Of a DNA stretch of 64,000 nt, positions 33,570-42,366 are shown piece by piece. The stretch comes from CAVXYG01 sp963766005. GTDB lineage: Bacteria; Actinomycetota; Actinomycetes; S36-B12; GCA-2699445. Location of the stretch: positions 248,001 through 312,000 of the forward strand of contig CAVXYG010000008.1 in assembly GCA_963766005.1 (NCBI GenBank), in the 5' to 3' direction. The translations under genes and the position numbers were made by a program. Under the pieces are notes generated by a model that searched no databases, was not told the origin of the DNA, and saw nothing but the letters and a program-made list of their open reading frames with translations. Position 1 is the first letter of the stretch; each line of letters starts with the position of its first letter.

Positions 33570-34538
33570 ATGCGCGTAGTGGTCGCTCTGGGCGGGAACG
33601 CTCTGCAGAAGCGCGGGGAGGCGATGACCGTTGAGAACCAGCGGGAGAACGTCAGGATCGCTTGTCAGGCCCTGGCGCCGGTCGCGATGGAGCACGAACT
33701 CGTGGTCTCGCACGGCAACGGCCCGCAGGTCGGCCTGCTCTCGTTGCAGGCATCGTCGTACAACGACGAGTCGTCCTACCCCTTCGATGTCCTCGGGGCG
33801 CAGACCGAGGGCATGATCGGCTACTTCATCGAACAGGAGCTCGGCAACCTGCTGCCCTTCGAGAAGCCCCTCGGGACCCTCTTGACGATGACCGAGGTCG
33901 ATGCCAACGATCCGGCCATGAAGGATCCGACGAAGTTCGTCGGGCCGGTCTACACCAAGGAAGAGGCCGACAGCCTGGCGGCAGAGAAGGGGTGGACCGT
34001 CAAGCAGGACGGGGATGTGTGGCGCCGCGTCGTGCCCAGCCCCAAGCCGCAGCGGATCTTCCAGATCCGCCCGATCAAGTGGCTGCTGGACAAGGGCGCG
34101 GTCGTCGTCTGCACCGGCGGCGGCGGGATTCCCACGATGTACCTCGACGAGGAGGGTCTGGAAGGTCCCTACGACTTCAACCCGCGCACGCTGGTGGGTG
34201 TCGAGGCGGTCATCGACAAGGACTGGTCCACGGCCGTGCTGGCCAAGGATCTCGAGGCCGACATGCTCATCATCGCCACGGACGCCCCGGCGGTGGCACT
34301 GGACTGGGGCACGCCGCAGCAGCGCAACATCAGCGAAGCGACCCCGGATCAGATCGAGGGCTACGACTTCCCGGCCGGATCCATGGGCCCCAAGGTGGAG
34401 GCCGCAGCAGACTTCGCCCGGTCCCGGCCGGGCGCCGTGGCCGTCATTGGCGCATTGGTGGATCTGCCGAAGATCATCTCCGGAGAGGCGGGAACCCGCG
34501 TCACCACGGACCACGAGGGGGACGTCAAGTTCCACTGA
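33570..34538 (+). CDS. arcC: Carbamate kinase
   Basis: Carbamate kinase transfers phosphate between carbamoyl phosphate and ADP, usually making ATP at the end of arginine or agmatine fermentation. The 322-aa product has the amino-acid-kinase motifs VVVALGGNALQKRG (residues 3-16), SHGNGPQVGLL, and VVCTGGGGIP, plus the carbamate-kinase-type insert with AVIDKDWSTAVLAKDLEADM and the end motif FPAGSMGPKVEAA. ATG 33570 follows GGGAGG. No arcA, arcB or other arginine gene is nearby; the gene stands alone between truA and rplM with a strong terminator after it. It could also work in reverse to trap ammonia or CO2, but nothing in the sequence shows this. Confidence 0.93.
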   Translation: MRVVVALGGNALQKRGEAMTVENQRENVRIACQALAPVAMEHELVVSHGNGPQVGLLSLQASSYNDESSYPFDVLGAQTEGMIGYFIEQELGNLLPFEKPLGTLLTMTEVDANDPAMKDPTKFVGPVYTKEEADSLAAEKGWTVKQDGDVWRRVVPSPKPQRIFQIRPIKWLLDKGAVVVCTGGGGIPTMYLDEEGLEGPYDFNPRTLVGVEAVIDKDWSTAVLAKDLEADMLIIATDAPAVALDWGTPQQRNISEATPDQIEGYDFPAGSMGPKVEAAADFARSRPGAVAVIGALVDLPKIISGEAGTRVTTDHEGDVKFH

Positions 34539-34556
34539 GGCCAGATTGGGTAGCAT

Positions 34557-34590
34557 CCGCGGGGCGGTCGCGCAGGCGACCGCCCCGCGG
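34557..34590 (+). terminator. Terminator after arcC
   Basis: A perfect 15-bp stem (34557-34571 with 34576-34590) and a 4-base GCAG loop, 18 bases after the arcC stop. Confidence 0.75.
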
Positions 34591-34625
34591 TCCGTCTCGA
34601 GTAGGCGTGCGTCGCGGGTGGTGTT

Positions 34626-34655
34626 TTGACCCGTCACCACACCGACGGGTACGCT
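34626..34655 (+). promoter_or_regulatory. rplM-rpsI promoter
   Basis: TTGACC (34626-34631), an 18-base spacer and TACGCT (34650-34655), the same layout as the rpsL promoter. A start near 34662 leaves a leader of about 180 bases before rplM in which I see no gene. Confidence 0.65.
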
Positions 34656-34840
34656 TAGCGAGTCTCTTGTGGCGGCGTCGTGACGCGCTGCGGGAGTGGC
34701 GCGTTGTTCAGCGGCCCGCAGCCCCGTGTGTGCTCCGATCCTCGGATGCTCATCGCGGTGGCCCAGCGTCCGCTACGACTGATGTGGGGTCGAGCATCGC
34801 GCCCACCATGACCGACCACCTGCGACGAAGGCGACCTACC

Positions 34841-35284
34841 GTGCGCACCTACTCCCCGAAGCCGGCGGATATCACCCGCCAGTGGCATGTCATCGACGCG
34901 AGCGACGTCGTGCTCGGCAGGCTCGCGTCGCACGTCGCCGTGCTGCTGCGGGGCAAGCACAAGCCCACCTTCGCTCCGCACCTGGACACCGGCGACTTCG
35001 TCGTCGTCATCAACGCCGGGAAGGTGGCGCTGACCGGGAACAAGGCCACCGCCAAGATGGCCTACCGCCACTCCGGCTACCCGGGTGGTCTCAAGGCGAC
35101 CGCGGTCGGCGAGATCATCGAGACCAACCCCCGCCGCGCCGTCGAGACGGCAGTGAAGGGGATGCTCCCGCACAACAAGCTCGGCCGTGCGCAGTTGCGC
35201 AAGTTGAAGGTCTACGCCGGACCCGAGCATCCTCATGCGGCTCAGTTGCCGCAGGAGTTCGTCATCTCCCAGGTAGCCCAGTAG
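34841..35284 (+). CDS. rplM: 50S ribosomal protein L13
   Basis: L13 is an early 50S assembly protein. GTG at 34841 gives 147 aa starting MRTYSPKPADITRQWHVIDA, the usual actinobacterial N-terminus; an in-frame ATG at 34808 would add 11 unusual residues (Arg-rich) and is rejected. The signature GMLPHNKLGRAQLRKLKVYAG is present. Confidence 0.96.
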   Translation: MRTYSPKPADITRQWHVIDASDVVLGRLASHVAVLLRGKHKPTFAPHLDTGDFVVVINAGKVALTGNKATAKMAYRHSGYPGGLKATAVGEIIETNPRRAVETAVKGMLPHNKLGRAQLRKLKVYAGPEHPHAAQLPQEFVISQVAQ

Positions 35285-35324
35285 CGCCGGGCAGGAGCCT
35301 GGTCCGCGTCCGGAAGGAACCGCA

Positions 35325-35822
35325 GTGTCACAGTCAACCGTCGCAGACCTCGACGTCAAGCTCGCCGAGGACGGCAGCTACACCACCAGTACGCCGGAAT
35401 CCGCCGGTGCTGACCAGCCGCGCCCCGCGATCACGGGCCCCGGCGCCGGGACCGGCCGCCGCAAGCGCGCCGTCGCGCGTGTGCGCCTGGTCCCGGGCAC
35501 CGGGGTGTGGTCGATCAACGGCCGCACCCTGCAGGAGTACTTCCCGAACAAGGTGCACCAGCAGCTGGTGAACGAGCCCTTCGTGACTCTCGAGGCCGCC
35601 GACACCTACGACGTCGTGGCACGTATCGACGGCGGCGGTATCTCCGGCCAGGCGGGCGCGCTGCGGCTCGGTATCGCACGCTCGTTGAACCAGATCGACG
35701 CCGAGGCCAACCGCCCGGCGCTGAAGAAGGCCGGCTTCCTCTCCCGCGACCCCAGGGTGAAGGAGCGCAAGAAGTACGGTCTGAAGAAGGCCCGCAAGGC
35801 GCCGCAGTACAGCAAGCGCTGA
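35325..35822 (+). CDS. rpsI: 30S ribosomal protein S9
   Basis: S9 reaches the P-site tRNA anticodon with its C-terminal tail. GTG at 35325 follows GGAAGGA (35312-35318) and gives 165 aa. About 40 N-terminal residues rich in Ser, Thr and Ala precede the core GRRKRAVARVRLVPGTG; the C-terminus DPRVKERKKYGLKKARKAPQ ending in YSKR is the invariant tail. Pair partner of rplM. Confidence 0.96.
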   Translation: MSQSTVADLDVKLAEDGSYTTSTPESAGADQPRPAITGPGAGTGRRKRAVARVRLVPGTGVWSINGRTLQEYFPNKVHQQLVNEPFVTLEAADTYDVVARIDGGGISGQAGALRLGIARSLNQIDAEANRPALKKAGFLSRDPRVKERKKYGLKKARKAPQYSKR

Positions 35823-35850
35823 CTCCAGGGTTCGCCACTCGCCTTCCGCC

Positions 35851-35881
35851 TGCACCCTCGGGATACGCTCCCGAGGGTGCA
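35851..35881 (+). terminator. Terminator after rpsI
   Basis: A perfect 13-bp stem (TGCACCCTCGGGA / TCCCGAGGGTGCA) with a 5-base loop, 28 bases after the rpsI stop. glmM starts 33 bases beyond. Confidence 0.7.
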
Positions 35882-35913
35882 GTGCTGTTCGGCACCGGAG
35901 GATGGAGACGACC

Positions 35914-37269
35914 ATGGGGCGGCTGTTCGGGACCGACGGTGTCCGGGGGCTGGCCAACCGCGACCTGACGGCGGAACTTGCCACGCAGTTGTCGGTGGCA
36001 GCCGCCCGGGTGCTCGGCGATGCCGGCGAACTGGCCCGCGGCGAGCGAGGCCGGCCGTTGGCTGTGGTGGGCCGGGATCCGCGCGCCAGCGGGGAATTCC
36101 TTGAGGCCGCCGTCGTGGCCGGGCTCGCCAGCGCAGGAGTTGACGTGCTGCGGGTCGGGGTTCTGCCGACGCCCGGGGTCGCCCACCTCACGGCGACCAC
36201 GGACGCCGACCTCGGCGTGATGCTGTCTGCTTCGCACAACGCGATGCCCGACAACGGGATCAAGTTCTTCACCCGCGGCGGCCACAAGCTGCCCGACGAC
36301 ATCGAGGATGCCGTCGAGGCAGGTCTGGGACAGCGGTGGGACCGGCCTATCGGGGAAGCCGTGGGTCGCGTGGGCGACGACCCGGCTGCTCCGGCGAAAT
36401 ACGTGGACTTCCTCGTCAGCACCGTGCCGCGACCGCTGACCGGGTTGAAGGTCGTCGTGGACTGCGCCAACGGCGCGGCCAGTGCGGTCGCGCCGGCGGC
36501 CATGGCGGCGGCGGGCGCCGAGGTCGTCGCGATCCACGACACCCCGGATGGGTACAACATCAACCGGGACTGCGGATCCACCCACATGCAGTCGCTGGTG
36601 ATGTCGGTGCTCGGGCACCGGGCAGATGTCGGGATCGCGCACGACGGCGATGCCGACCGGTGCCTGGCGGTCGATGCCGGCGGCGCAGTCGTGGACGGCG
36701 ACCAGATCATGGCGATCCTGGCCCTGGCTCGGTTCCGGGACGGCCGGCTCGCCGACGACACCGTGGTGGCCACGGTCATGTCGAACCTGGGCTTCAAGAT
36801 GGCGATGGAGCGTGCCGGCATCCACGTGATCGAGACCGCGGTCGGCGACCGGTACGTGCTCGAAGCGATGCGCGCCGGCGGCTACCAGCTCGGCGGCGAG
36901 CAGAGCGGCCACGTCATCATGAGCGACTACGCCACGACCGGCGACGGCGTCCTCACTGCGCTGCACCTGCTCGCCGAGGTGGCGCGCGGGCAGTCCCTGC
37001 GCGAACTGGCAGAGGCGATGACGCGGTTCCCGCAGGTGCTCGTGAACGTCTCCGGGGTCGACAAGGCCGGGCTGGAGGGCAACCGAGTCGTGCGGGACGC
37101 GGTCCTCGCCGCGGAGGCCGAGCTCGGCGGTGACGGCCGGGTGCTGCTGCGGGTGTCGGGGACCGAGCCGCTGATCCGGGTGATGGTCGAAGCCGATACC
37201 GCAGAACGCGCGCAGTCGTTGGCGCAATCGCTGGCCGACGTCGTACTGGAGGAGCTCGCTCTCCGGTAG
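35914..37269 (+). CDS. glmM: Phosphoglucosamine mutase
   Basis: GlmM converts glucosamine-6-phosphate to glucosamine-1-phosphate for UDP-GlcNAc and the cell wall. ATG 35914 is chosen over ATG 35902 because GGAG (35905-35908) gives correct spacing; the product is then 451 aa starting MGRLFGTDGVRGLANRDLTA. The phosphorylated serine is Ser107 in SASHN (105-109); the Mg-binding DGDADR loop and the C-terminal RVSGTEPLIRVMVEA phosphate-binding loop are present. It is followed by glmS, the preceding step of the pathway. Confidence 0.97.
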   Translation: MGRLFGTDGVRGLANRDLTAELATQLSVAAARVLGDAGELARGERGRPLAVVGRDPRASGEFLEAAVVAGLASAGVDVLRVGVLPTPGVAHLTATTDADLGVMLSASHNAMPDNGIKFFTRGGHKLPDDIEDAVEAGLGQRWDRPIGEAVGRVGDDPAAPAKYVDFLVSTVPRPLTGLKVVVDCANGAASAVAPAAMAAAGAEVVAIHDTPDGYNINRDCGSTHMQSLVMSVLGHRADVGIAHDGDADRCLAVDAGGAVVDGDQIMAILALARFRDGRLADDTVVATVMSNLGFKMAMERAGIHVIETAVGDRYVLEAMRAGGYQLGGEQSGHVIMSDYATTGDGVLTALHLLAEVARGQSLRELAEAMTRFPQVLVNVSGVDKAGLEGNRVVRDAVLAAEAELGGDGRVLLRVSGTEPLIRVMVEADTAERAQSLAQSLADVVLEELALR

Positions 37270-37344
37270 CGCCTCGCCCAGGCCAGGCCGCGCCGGGGCG
37301 GCGCGGCGCGCATCTGCCCGCGGGAGAACCTCCGCCCCCTTCCC

Positions 37345-37350
37345 TAGGCT
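37345..37350 (+). promoter_or_regulatory. -10 box TAGGCT for leaderless glmS
   Basis: TAGGCT ends 6 bases before the ATG at 37357, so transcription should begin at or beside the start codon. No ribosome binding site lies upstream (the region is CCTCCGCCCCCTTCCC). No clear -35 box. Confidence 0.55.
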
Positions 37351-37356
37351 ATGGGC

Positions 37357-39207
37357 ATGTGCGGCATCGTGGGATACGTCGGAGGCAGGAACGCGCTCGA
37401 GGTCGTGGTGGCGGGGCTGAAACGGCTGGAGTACCGCGGCTACGACTCCGCCGGGGTCGCAGTCGTGGCCGAGGGGCGCCTCGCGGTGCGGAAGAAGGCG
37501 GGCAAACTGGCGAATCTGCGCGAACTGCTCGGCACCGATCCGCTGCCGGACAGCGGAACCGGGATCGGGCACACGCGCTGGGCGACGCACGGCGGTCCGA
37601 CTGACGCCAATGCCCATCCCCACGTCAGCGCCGACGGCAAGGTCGCAGTCATCCACAACGGCATCATCGAGAACTTCGCGCAGTTGCGCGCAGAGCTGCA
37701 GGACAGCGGTGTCGCGCTGTCCAGCGAGACCGATACCGAGGTGGCCGCGCACCTGCTGGCCCAGGAGATGCAGCGCGCCGAGGGCGATCTCCCCGAGGCC
37801 ATGCGGCGCGTGTGCCGCCGGCTCGAGGGGGCCTTCACGCTGGTCGCGGTGGACGCCGAGCAGCCCGACGTCGTAGTCGGGGCCCGACGGAACTCCCCGC
37901 TCGTGGTCGGGGTTGGGCAGGGGGAGACGTTCCTGGCCTCGGACGTCTCGGCGTTCATCGAGTACACCCGCGACGCCATCGAGCTCGGCCAGGACCAGGT
38001 CGTGGAGCTGCGGCGGGACTCGGTGACGGTGACCTCGTTCGACGGCACGACGGCCGATGTCGCCCCCTACACCGTCGATTGGGACGCCTCCGCCGCTGAG
38101 AAGGGCGGCTACGACCTGTTCATGCTCAAGGAGATCGCCGAGCAGCCGCGAGCAGTAGCGGACACGCTGCGCGGCCGCGTGGGCAGGGACGGCCGGCTCG
38201 CGCTCGACGAGGTGCGGATCCAGGACCACGAGCTGCGCGAGATCGACAAGATCATCGTCGTGGCCTGCGGGACGGCGTACCACGCCGGGATGGTCGCCAA
38301 GTACGCGGTGGAGCACTGGACTCGAATCCCGGTGGAGGTGGAGCTGGCCAGCGAGTTCCGGTACCGCGACCCGATCGTCGGCAACCGCACGCTGTGCATC
38401 GCGATCTCCCAGTCCGGCGAGACGATGGACACGCTCATGGCGCTGCGCCACGCCCGGGAGCAGGGCGCGCGCGTGCTTGCGGTGTGCAACACCGTCGGGT
38501 CCACCATCCCGCGCGAATCCGACGCAGTGCTCTACACCTACGCCGGACCCGAGATCGCCGTGGCGTCCACCAAGGCGTTCCTCACCCAGATCGTCGCGGT
38601 GTACATCGTTGGGCTGTACCTCGCACAAGTGCGCGGCAACATGTTCGGCGACGAGATCCGCCACATCGTCGACGACCTGCGCGCCATGCCGGAGGCCGTC
38701 GACCTGGTGCTCGACACCGTCGAAGGCGTGCGCGAACTGGCCCGGGAGCTGGCGAAGCAGCCCTCCGTGCTCTTCATCGGTCGGCACGTGGGCTATCCCG
38801 TCGCCCTGGAGGGTGCGCTGAAGCTGAAGGAGTTGGCCTACATGCACGCGGAGGGCTTCGCGGCCGGCGAGCTCAAGCACGGACCCATCGCGCTCATCGA
38901 GGACGGGATCCCCGTGGTCGTCGTCGTGCCCTCGCCGACCGGGCGCGCGGTCCTGCACGACAAGATCATCTCCAACATCCAGGAGGTACGGGCGCGCGGT
39001 GCCCTCACGATCGTCATCGCCGAGGAGGGCGATGAGTCCGTCGTGCCGTATGCCGACCACATCATCCGCGTGCCCCAGTGCCCGACGCTGATGCAGCCGC
39101 TGGTCTCCACGGTCCCGCTGCAGGTGTTCGCCTGCGAGCTCGCCACAGCGAAGGGTCACGACGTGGACCAGCCCCGCAACCTGGCCAAGAGCGTCACGGT
39201 GGAGTAG
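37357..39207 (+). CDS. glmS: Glutamine-fructose-6-phosphate aminotransferase (isomerizing)
   Basis: GlmS makes glucosamine-6-phosphate from fructose-6-phosphate and glutamine, the entry to amino-sugar synthesis. The start is set to ATG 37357 because the catalytic Cys must become residue 1 after Met removal (MCGIVGYVG); an ATG two codons upstream would bury it. The 616-aa product has the glutaminase domain (HTRWATHG, HNGIIENF) and two SIS domains (CGTAYHAGMVAKY, SQSGETMDT, with LKHGPIALIE near the end). I see no glmS ribozyme; the mRNA appears leaderless. Confidence 0.97.
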   Translation: MCGIVGYVGGRNALEVVVAGLKRLEYRGYDSAGVAVVAEGRLAVRKKAGKLANLRELLGTDPLPDSGTGIGHTRWATHGGPTDANAHPHVSADGKVAVIHNGIIENFAQLRAELQDSGVALSSETDTEVAAHLLAQEMQRAEGDLPEAMRRVCRRLEGAFTLVAVDAEQPDVVVGARRNSPLVVGVGQGETFLASDVSAFIEYTRDAIELGQDQVVELRRDSVTVTSFDGTTADVAPYTVDWDASAAEKGGYDLFMLKEIAEQPRAVADTLRGRVGRDGRLALDEVRIQDHELREIDKIIVVACGTAYHAGMVAKYAVEHWTRIPVEVELASEFRYRDPIVGNRTLCIAISQSGETMDTLMALRHAREQGARVLAVCNTVGSTIPRESDAVLYTYAGPEIAVASTKAFLTQIVAVYIVGLYLAQVRGNMFGDEIRHIVDDLRAMPEAVDLVLDTVEGVRELARELAKQPSVLFIGRHVGYPVALEGALKLKELAYMHAEGFAAGELKHGPIALIEDGIPVVVVVPSPTGRAVLHDKIISNIQEVRARGALTIVIAEEGDESVVPYADHIIRVPQCPTLMQPLVSTVPLQVFACELATAKGHDVDQPRNLAKSVTVE

Positions 39208-39277
39208 GCGCTCGGTCCCGACGGTGTCGATCATGACTCGTCCTGCGTCGCCCTACGGCCGGTGCGACGCTGGCGGC

Positions 39278-39685
39278 ATGATCGTGGGGATCGGTGTCGA
39301 CCTGGTGAACGTGCCGCGTTTTGCCGCGACGGTGGGCACCCTCAGGGGGCTGAAGCATCTGTACTTCGCCCCGGAGGAGCTCCTCGCAGAAGATGGTCAG
39401 CCGCGATCGCTGGGATCGCTGGCTGTCCGCTATGCCGCGAAGGAGGCCGCTTCCAAGGCGCTCGGCGTGCCCGAAGGCCTCCACCGCGCCGACTGCCGGG
39501 TGCTGCCGGACGATCGTGGCCGTCCGGTGCTGGTCGTCACCGGGAGTGTCGCGTCGGCAGCGGAGCGCGCGGGCGTGACACGGTGGCATGTATCGCTGTC
39601 GCAGGAGGGCGATGTCGCCGTCGCGTTCGTCATCGCCGAGCGCGACGAGGCACGGGATGCGACCCGGAGTTTGGAGGCCAAGTGA
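39278..39685 (+). CDS. acpS: Holo-[acyl-carrier-protein] synthase
   Basis: AcpS attaches 4'-phosphopantetheine to acyl carrier protein. ATG 39278 gives 135 aa starting MIVGIGVDLVNVPRF; Mg ligands are Asp8 in GVDLV and Glu in RYAAKEAASKALG, and WHVSLSQEGDVAVAFVIAE closes the core. About 12 residues extend past the usual end. A GACGCT hexamer 6 bases before the ATG and the absence of a strong ribosome binding site suggest a leaderless start. GTGA overlap with the next gene couples them. Confidence 0.93.
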   Translation: MIVGIGVDLVNVPRFAATVGTLRGLKHLYFAPEELLAEDGQPRSLGSLAVRYAAKEAASKALGVPEGLHRADCRVLPDDRGRPVLVVTGSVASAAERAGVTRWHVSLSQEGDVAVAFVIAERDEARDATRSLEAK

Positions 39686-41208
39686 GACGGGCATACGACG
39701 TCGCGTCGATTCGGGCGGCTGAGGCCCGCGCGATCGGCGACCTGGGGGATCTGGAGCTGATGCAGCGCGCCGCCGGCGGGCTGGCGGCGTTGAGCCGCCG
39801 CGTGCTCGTGGCCGGCCGCGGGGGGTTGTCCAACGCCTCGGTCGTGCTCCTGGTCGGCTCCGGGAACAACGGCGGCGACGCCCTGTTCGCCGGCGCCGCG
39901 CTGGCCCAGCGCGGCGTGCGGGTGGAGGCCGTCCCGGTCTTCGGCACCTGCCACGACGCCGGTTTGGCTGCGCTGCGTGAGGCTGGCGGACGAGTCCTGC
40001 CGCTCACCGGCGACAGGGCGATCTCGCAGGCGTCCATGCTCGCGCGGCAGGCCGACATCGTCGTCGACGGTGTGCTCGGCATCGGCGGTCGCGGTGCGGT
40101 CGCCGAACCGGCGGCGACGCTGATCCGAGCGGCCGCGGTCGGGTCGGGGTTCGGCATCGCGGTCGACATCCCCAGCGGCGTCGATGCCGACACCGGCGCG
40201 ATCGCCGACGACGACGCGGTCTTCACCGCGGATCTCACGGTCACCTTCGGATGCTTGAAGCCGGGGCTGGTCACCGCGCCCGGCCGCGACCGCGCCGGGA
40301 CGGTGGAGGTCGTGGACATCGGCCTGTCGCCCTACCTCCCGCCGGTGCCGCTGGTGCGGGTCCTGCAGCAGACAGACCTCGCGGAGTTCATCGCGCCGCC
40401 CGGCCCCGGGGACCATAAGTACTCCCGCGGCGTCGTGGGCGTCGTGGCCGGCTCCGCGCAGTACCCCGGCGCCGGCCTCTTGACCGTCGGTGGCGCGCGG
40501 CGCTCCGGCGTGGGGATGGTGCGCTTCGCCGACCGCGGCGACGGTGTCGGCGAGGCGGTCGTGCGCGCGTACCCCGATGTGGTGCTGCAGCATGAGCAGC
40601 CGGCCGACGACCCGCGGGTGTCGGCCTGGGTGGTCGGCCCGGGGCTCGGACACGGGCGCCAGGACGAGCGGTGGCTGCACCGGGTGCTGGCCGCAGATGT
40701 CCCGGTCGTGCTCGATGCCAGCGCCCTGCGGATCCTCGGCGATAGCGACGACGTCGCCGGGCAGGTCCGCTCTCGCACCGAGCGCGGGGCGCTGACCGTG
40801 CTCACGCCGCACGCCGGCGAGTTCTCCTCGCTGTTCGGGCCCGTCGGAGAGGAAGGGCCCATCAGGGCCACGCGGGCTGCGGCCACGTCCACCGGCTGCC
40901 TGGTCGCGCTGAAGGGCTCCGGCACGGTGGTCGCTGGGCCCAAGGGCGCTGCCTACGTCGACCCGATCGCGGCGCACGAGCTGGCCACCGCAGGCAGCGG
41001 CGACGTGCTGACCGGGCTCATGGGCGGCTTCCTGGCCCATCGTGCCGCCCGTCGCAGCAGCACCGAGTCGGCCCGCTGCGTGGCGGCCGCCGTGTACCTG
41101 CACGGCATGGCCGGGCGATTGGCGGGCCGCGGTGGGATGCCGGTCGTCGCCACCGATGTCATCGACAACATCGGCGCGGCCGTGGCCGCCCTGCGCCGAC
41201 CGGCCTGA
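39682..41208 (+). CDS. nnr: Bifunctional NAD(P)HX epimerase / ADP-dependent NAD(P)HX dehydratase
   Basis: This enzyme repairs hydrated NADH and NADPH. The 508-aa protein has the YjeF N-terminal epimerase domain with VLLVGSGNNGGDALFAGAAL (about residues 55-74) and the C-terminal ribokinase-like dehydratase with KYSRGVVGVVAGSAQYPGA, LTPHAGEFSSLFG, and ELATAGSGDVLTGLMGG as the nucleotide-binding end. GTG 39682 overlaps the acpS stop by 4 bases. The acpS-nnr-alr order is common in actinobacteria. Confidence 0.94.
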   Translation: MRRAYDVASIRAAEARAIGDLGDLELMQRAAGGLAALSRRVLVAGRGGLSNASVVLLVGSGNNGGDALFAGAALAQRGVRVEAVPVFGTCHDAGLAALREAGGRVLPLTGDRAISQASMLARQADIVVDGVLGIGGRGAVAEPAATLIRAAAVGSGFGIAVDIPSGVDADTGAIADDDAVFTADLTVTFGCLKPGLVTAPGRDRAGTVEVVDIGLSPYLPPVPLVRVLQQTDLAEFIAPPGPGDHKYSRGVVGVVAGSAQYPGAGLLTVGGARRSGVGMVRFADRGDGVGEAVVRAYPDVVLQHEQPADDPRVSAWVVGPGLGHGRQDERWLHRVLAADVPVVLDASALRILGDSDDVAGQVRSRTERGALTVLTPHAGEFSSLFGPVGEEGPIRATRAAATSTGCLVALKGSGTVVAGPKGAAYVDPIAAHELATAGSGDVLTGLMGGFLAHRAARRSSTESARCVAAAVYLHGMAGRLAGRGGMPVVATDVIDNIGAAVAALRRPA

Positions 41209-41226
41209 ATCCACCATCATGGCGCT

Positions 41227-42366
41227 GTGAGCAGAGCCGAAGCGATCATCGACCTCGACGCAGTGGCGTCCAACATCGAGCTCCTGCGGCGCACCGCGCG
41301 CAGCCAGGCCCTCATGGCGGTGGTCAAGGCCGATGCCTACGGCCACGGTGTTGCCCGGGTGGCCCCGGCCGCGCGGGCCGCAGGCGCCGACTGGCTCGGG
41401 GTCGCGCTGCCGTCGGAGGCGGTCGCCCTGCGGGAGGCCGGGGATGGCGGCCGCCTGATGGCGTGGCTGTACTCGCCGGGCGACGACTTGACCGAAGCCG
41501 TGGCCGGCGACGTGGACCTGTCCGCCTCCGCCCCCTGGTCGGTGGCGGCGGTCGCCGCTGCGGCCCGGCGGGTCGGCCGCAGCGCGCGGTTGCACCTGAA
41601 GATCGACACCGGCCTCGGCAGGGGAGGAGCATCGGCGGCCGGGTGGGTCGCGCTCCTCGATGCCGCCTTGGACGCCGAGCGCGCAGGCGACGTGGAGATC
41701 GTCGGGATCTGGTCGCACTTGGCGTGCGCCGACGAGCCCGACCTCGTCGTGACCGATGAGCAGTGCACGGCCTTCGAGGCCGCCCTGGCCGTCGCAGCCG
41801 CCCGCGGAGTCCGTCCGCAGGTCCGGCACATCGCCTCCTCCGGCGCCACCATCCTGGCTCCGGACAGCCACTACGACATGGTGCGCTGCGGCATCGCGGT
41901 CTACGGACTGTCGCCCGGCGCCCCGATGGGGTCGGCGAACGACCTCGGACTGCGCCCGGCCATGACCGTGGTCGCGCAGGTGGCCAACGTGAAGCAGGTC
42001 CCGGCAGGCCAGGGGGTCTCCTACGGGCTGCGCTACCGGACACCGCGGCCGACGACGCTGGCACTGGTTCCCGTGGGGTACGCCGACGGCGTCCCGCGCG
42101 CCGGGTCCGGGCTGCTCCCGGTGGCCATCGGAGGCACCCGGTTCACGGTCGCGGGCACGATCGCGATGGATCAGTTCGTCCTCGACATCGGCGACGCCGA
42201 CATCGCGCCCGGCGACACGGTCACCCTGTTCGGTCCGGACCCGGTCGCGGGGCCGACCGCCGATGACTGGGCGCAGGCGTGTGCGACGATCAACTACGAG
42301 ATCGTGACGCGGCTCGGTCGCCGGATTCCGCGCTCGTACACCGGAGGTGCCCATGTCCCGTCCTAG
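41227..42366 (+). CDS. alr: Alanine racemase
   Basis: Makes D-alanine for peptidoglycan. GTG 41227 gives 379 aa. Lys34 in VVKADAYGHG binds PLP, and Tyr285 in PVGYADGVPR is the second catalytic base; SGATILAPDSHYDMVRCGIA marks the PLP phosphate region. No ribosome binding site is evident, while CATCAT sits 6 bases upstream as a possible weak -10 box. Its last 14 bases overlap the next gene. Confidence 0.95.
   Translation: MSRAEAIIDLDAVASNIELLRRTARSQALMAVVKADAYGHGVARVAPAARAAGADWLGVALPSEAVALREAGDGGRLMAWLYSPGDDLTEAVAGDVDLSASAPWSVAAVAAAARRVGRSARLHLKIDTGLGRGGASAAGWVALLDAALDAERAGDVEIVGIWSHLACADEPDLVVTDEQCTAFEAALAVAAARGVRPQVRHIASSGATILAPDSHYDMVRCGIAVYGLSPGAPMGSANDLGLRPAMTVVAQVANVKQVPAGQGVSYGLRYRTPRPTTLALVPVGYADGVPRAGSGLLPVAIGGTRFTVAGTIAMDQFVLDIGDADIAPGDTVTLFGPDPVAGPTADDWAQACATINYEIVTRLGRRIPRSYTGGAHVPS

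Noticed and set aside
34808..34840. Upstream ATG for rplM giving 11 extra residues
   Set aside because: The extra peptide is Arg-rich and unlike L13; GTG at 34841 gives the conserved N-terminus.
37270..37356. glmS ribozyme upstream of glmS
   Set aside because: Only 87 bases are available and the gene appears leaderless; no conserved ribozyme core is visible.
37351..37356. ATG at 37351 as the glmS start
   Set aside because: It would place two residues before the Met-Cys that must mature to an N-terminal catalytic Cys.
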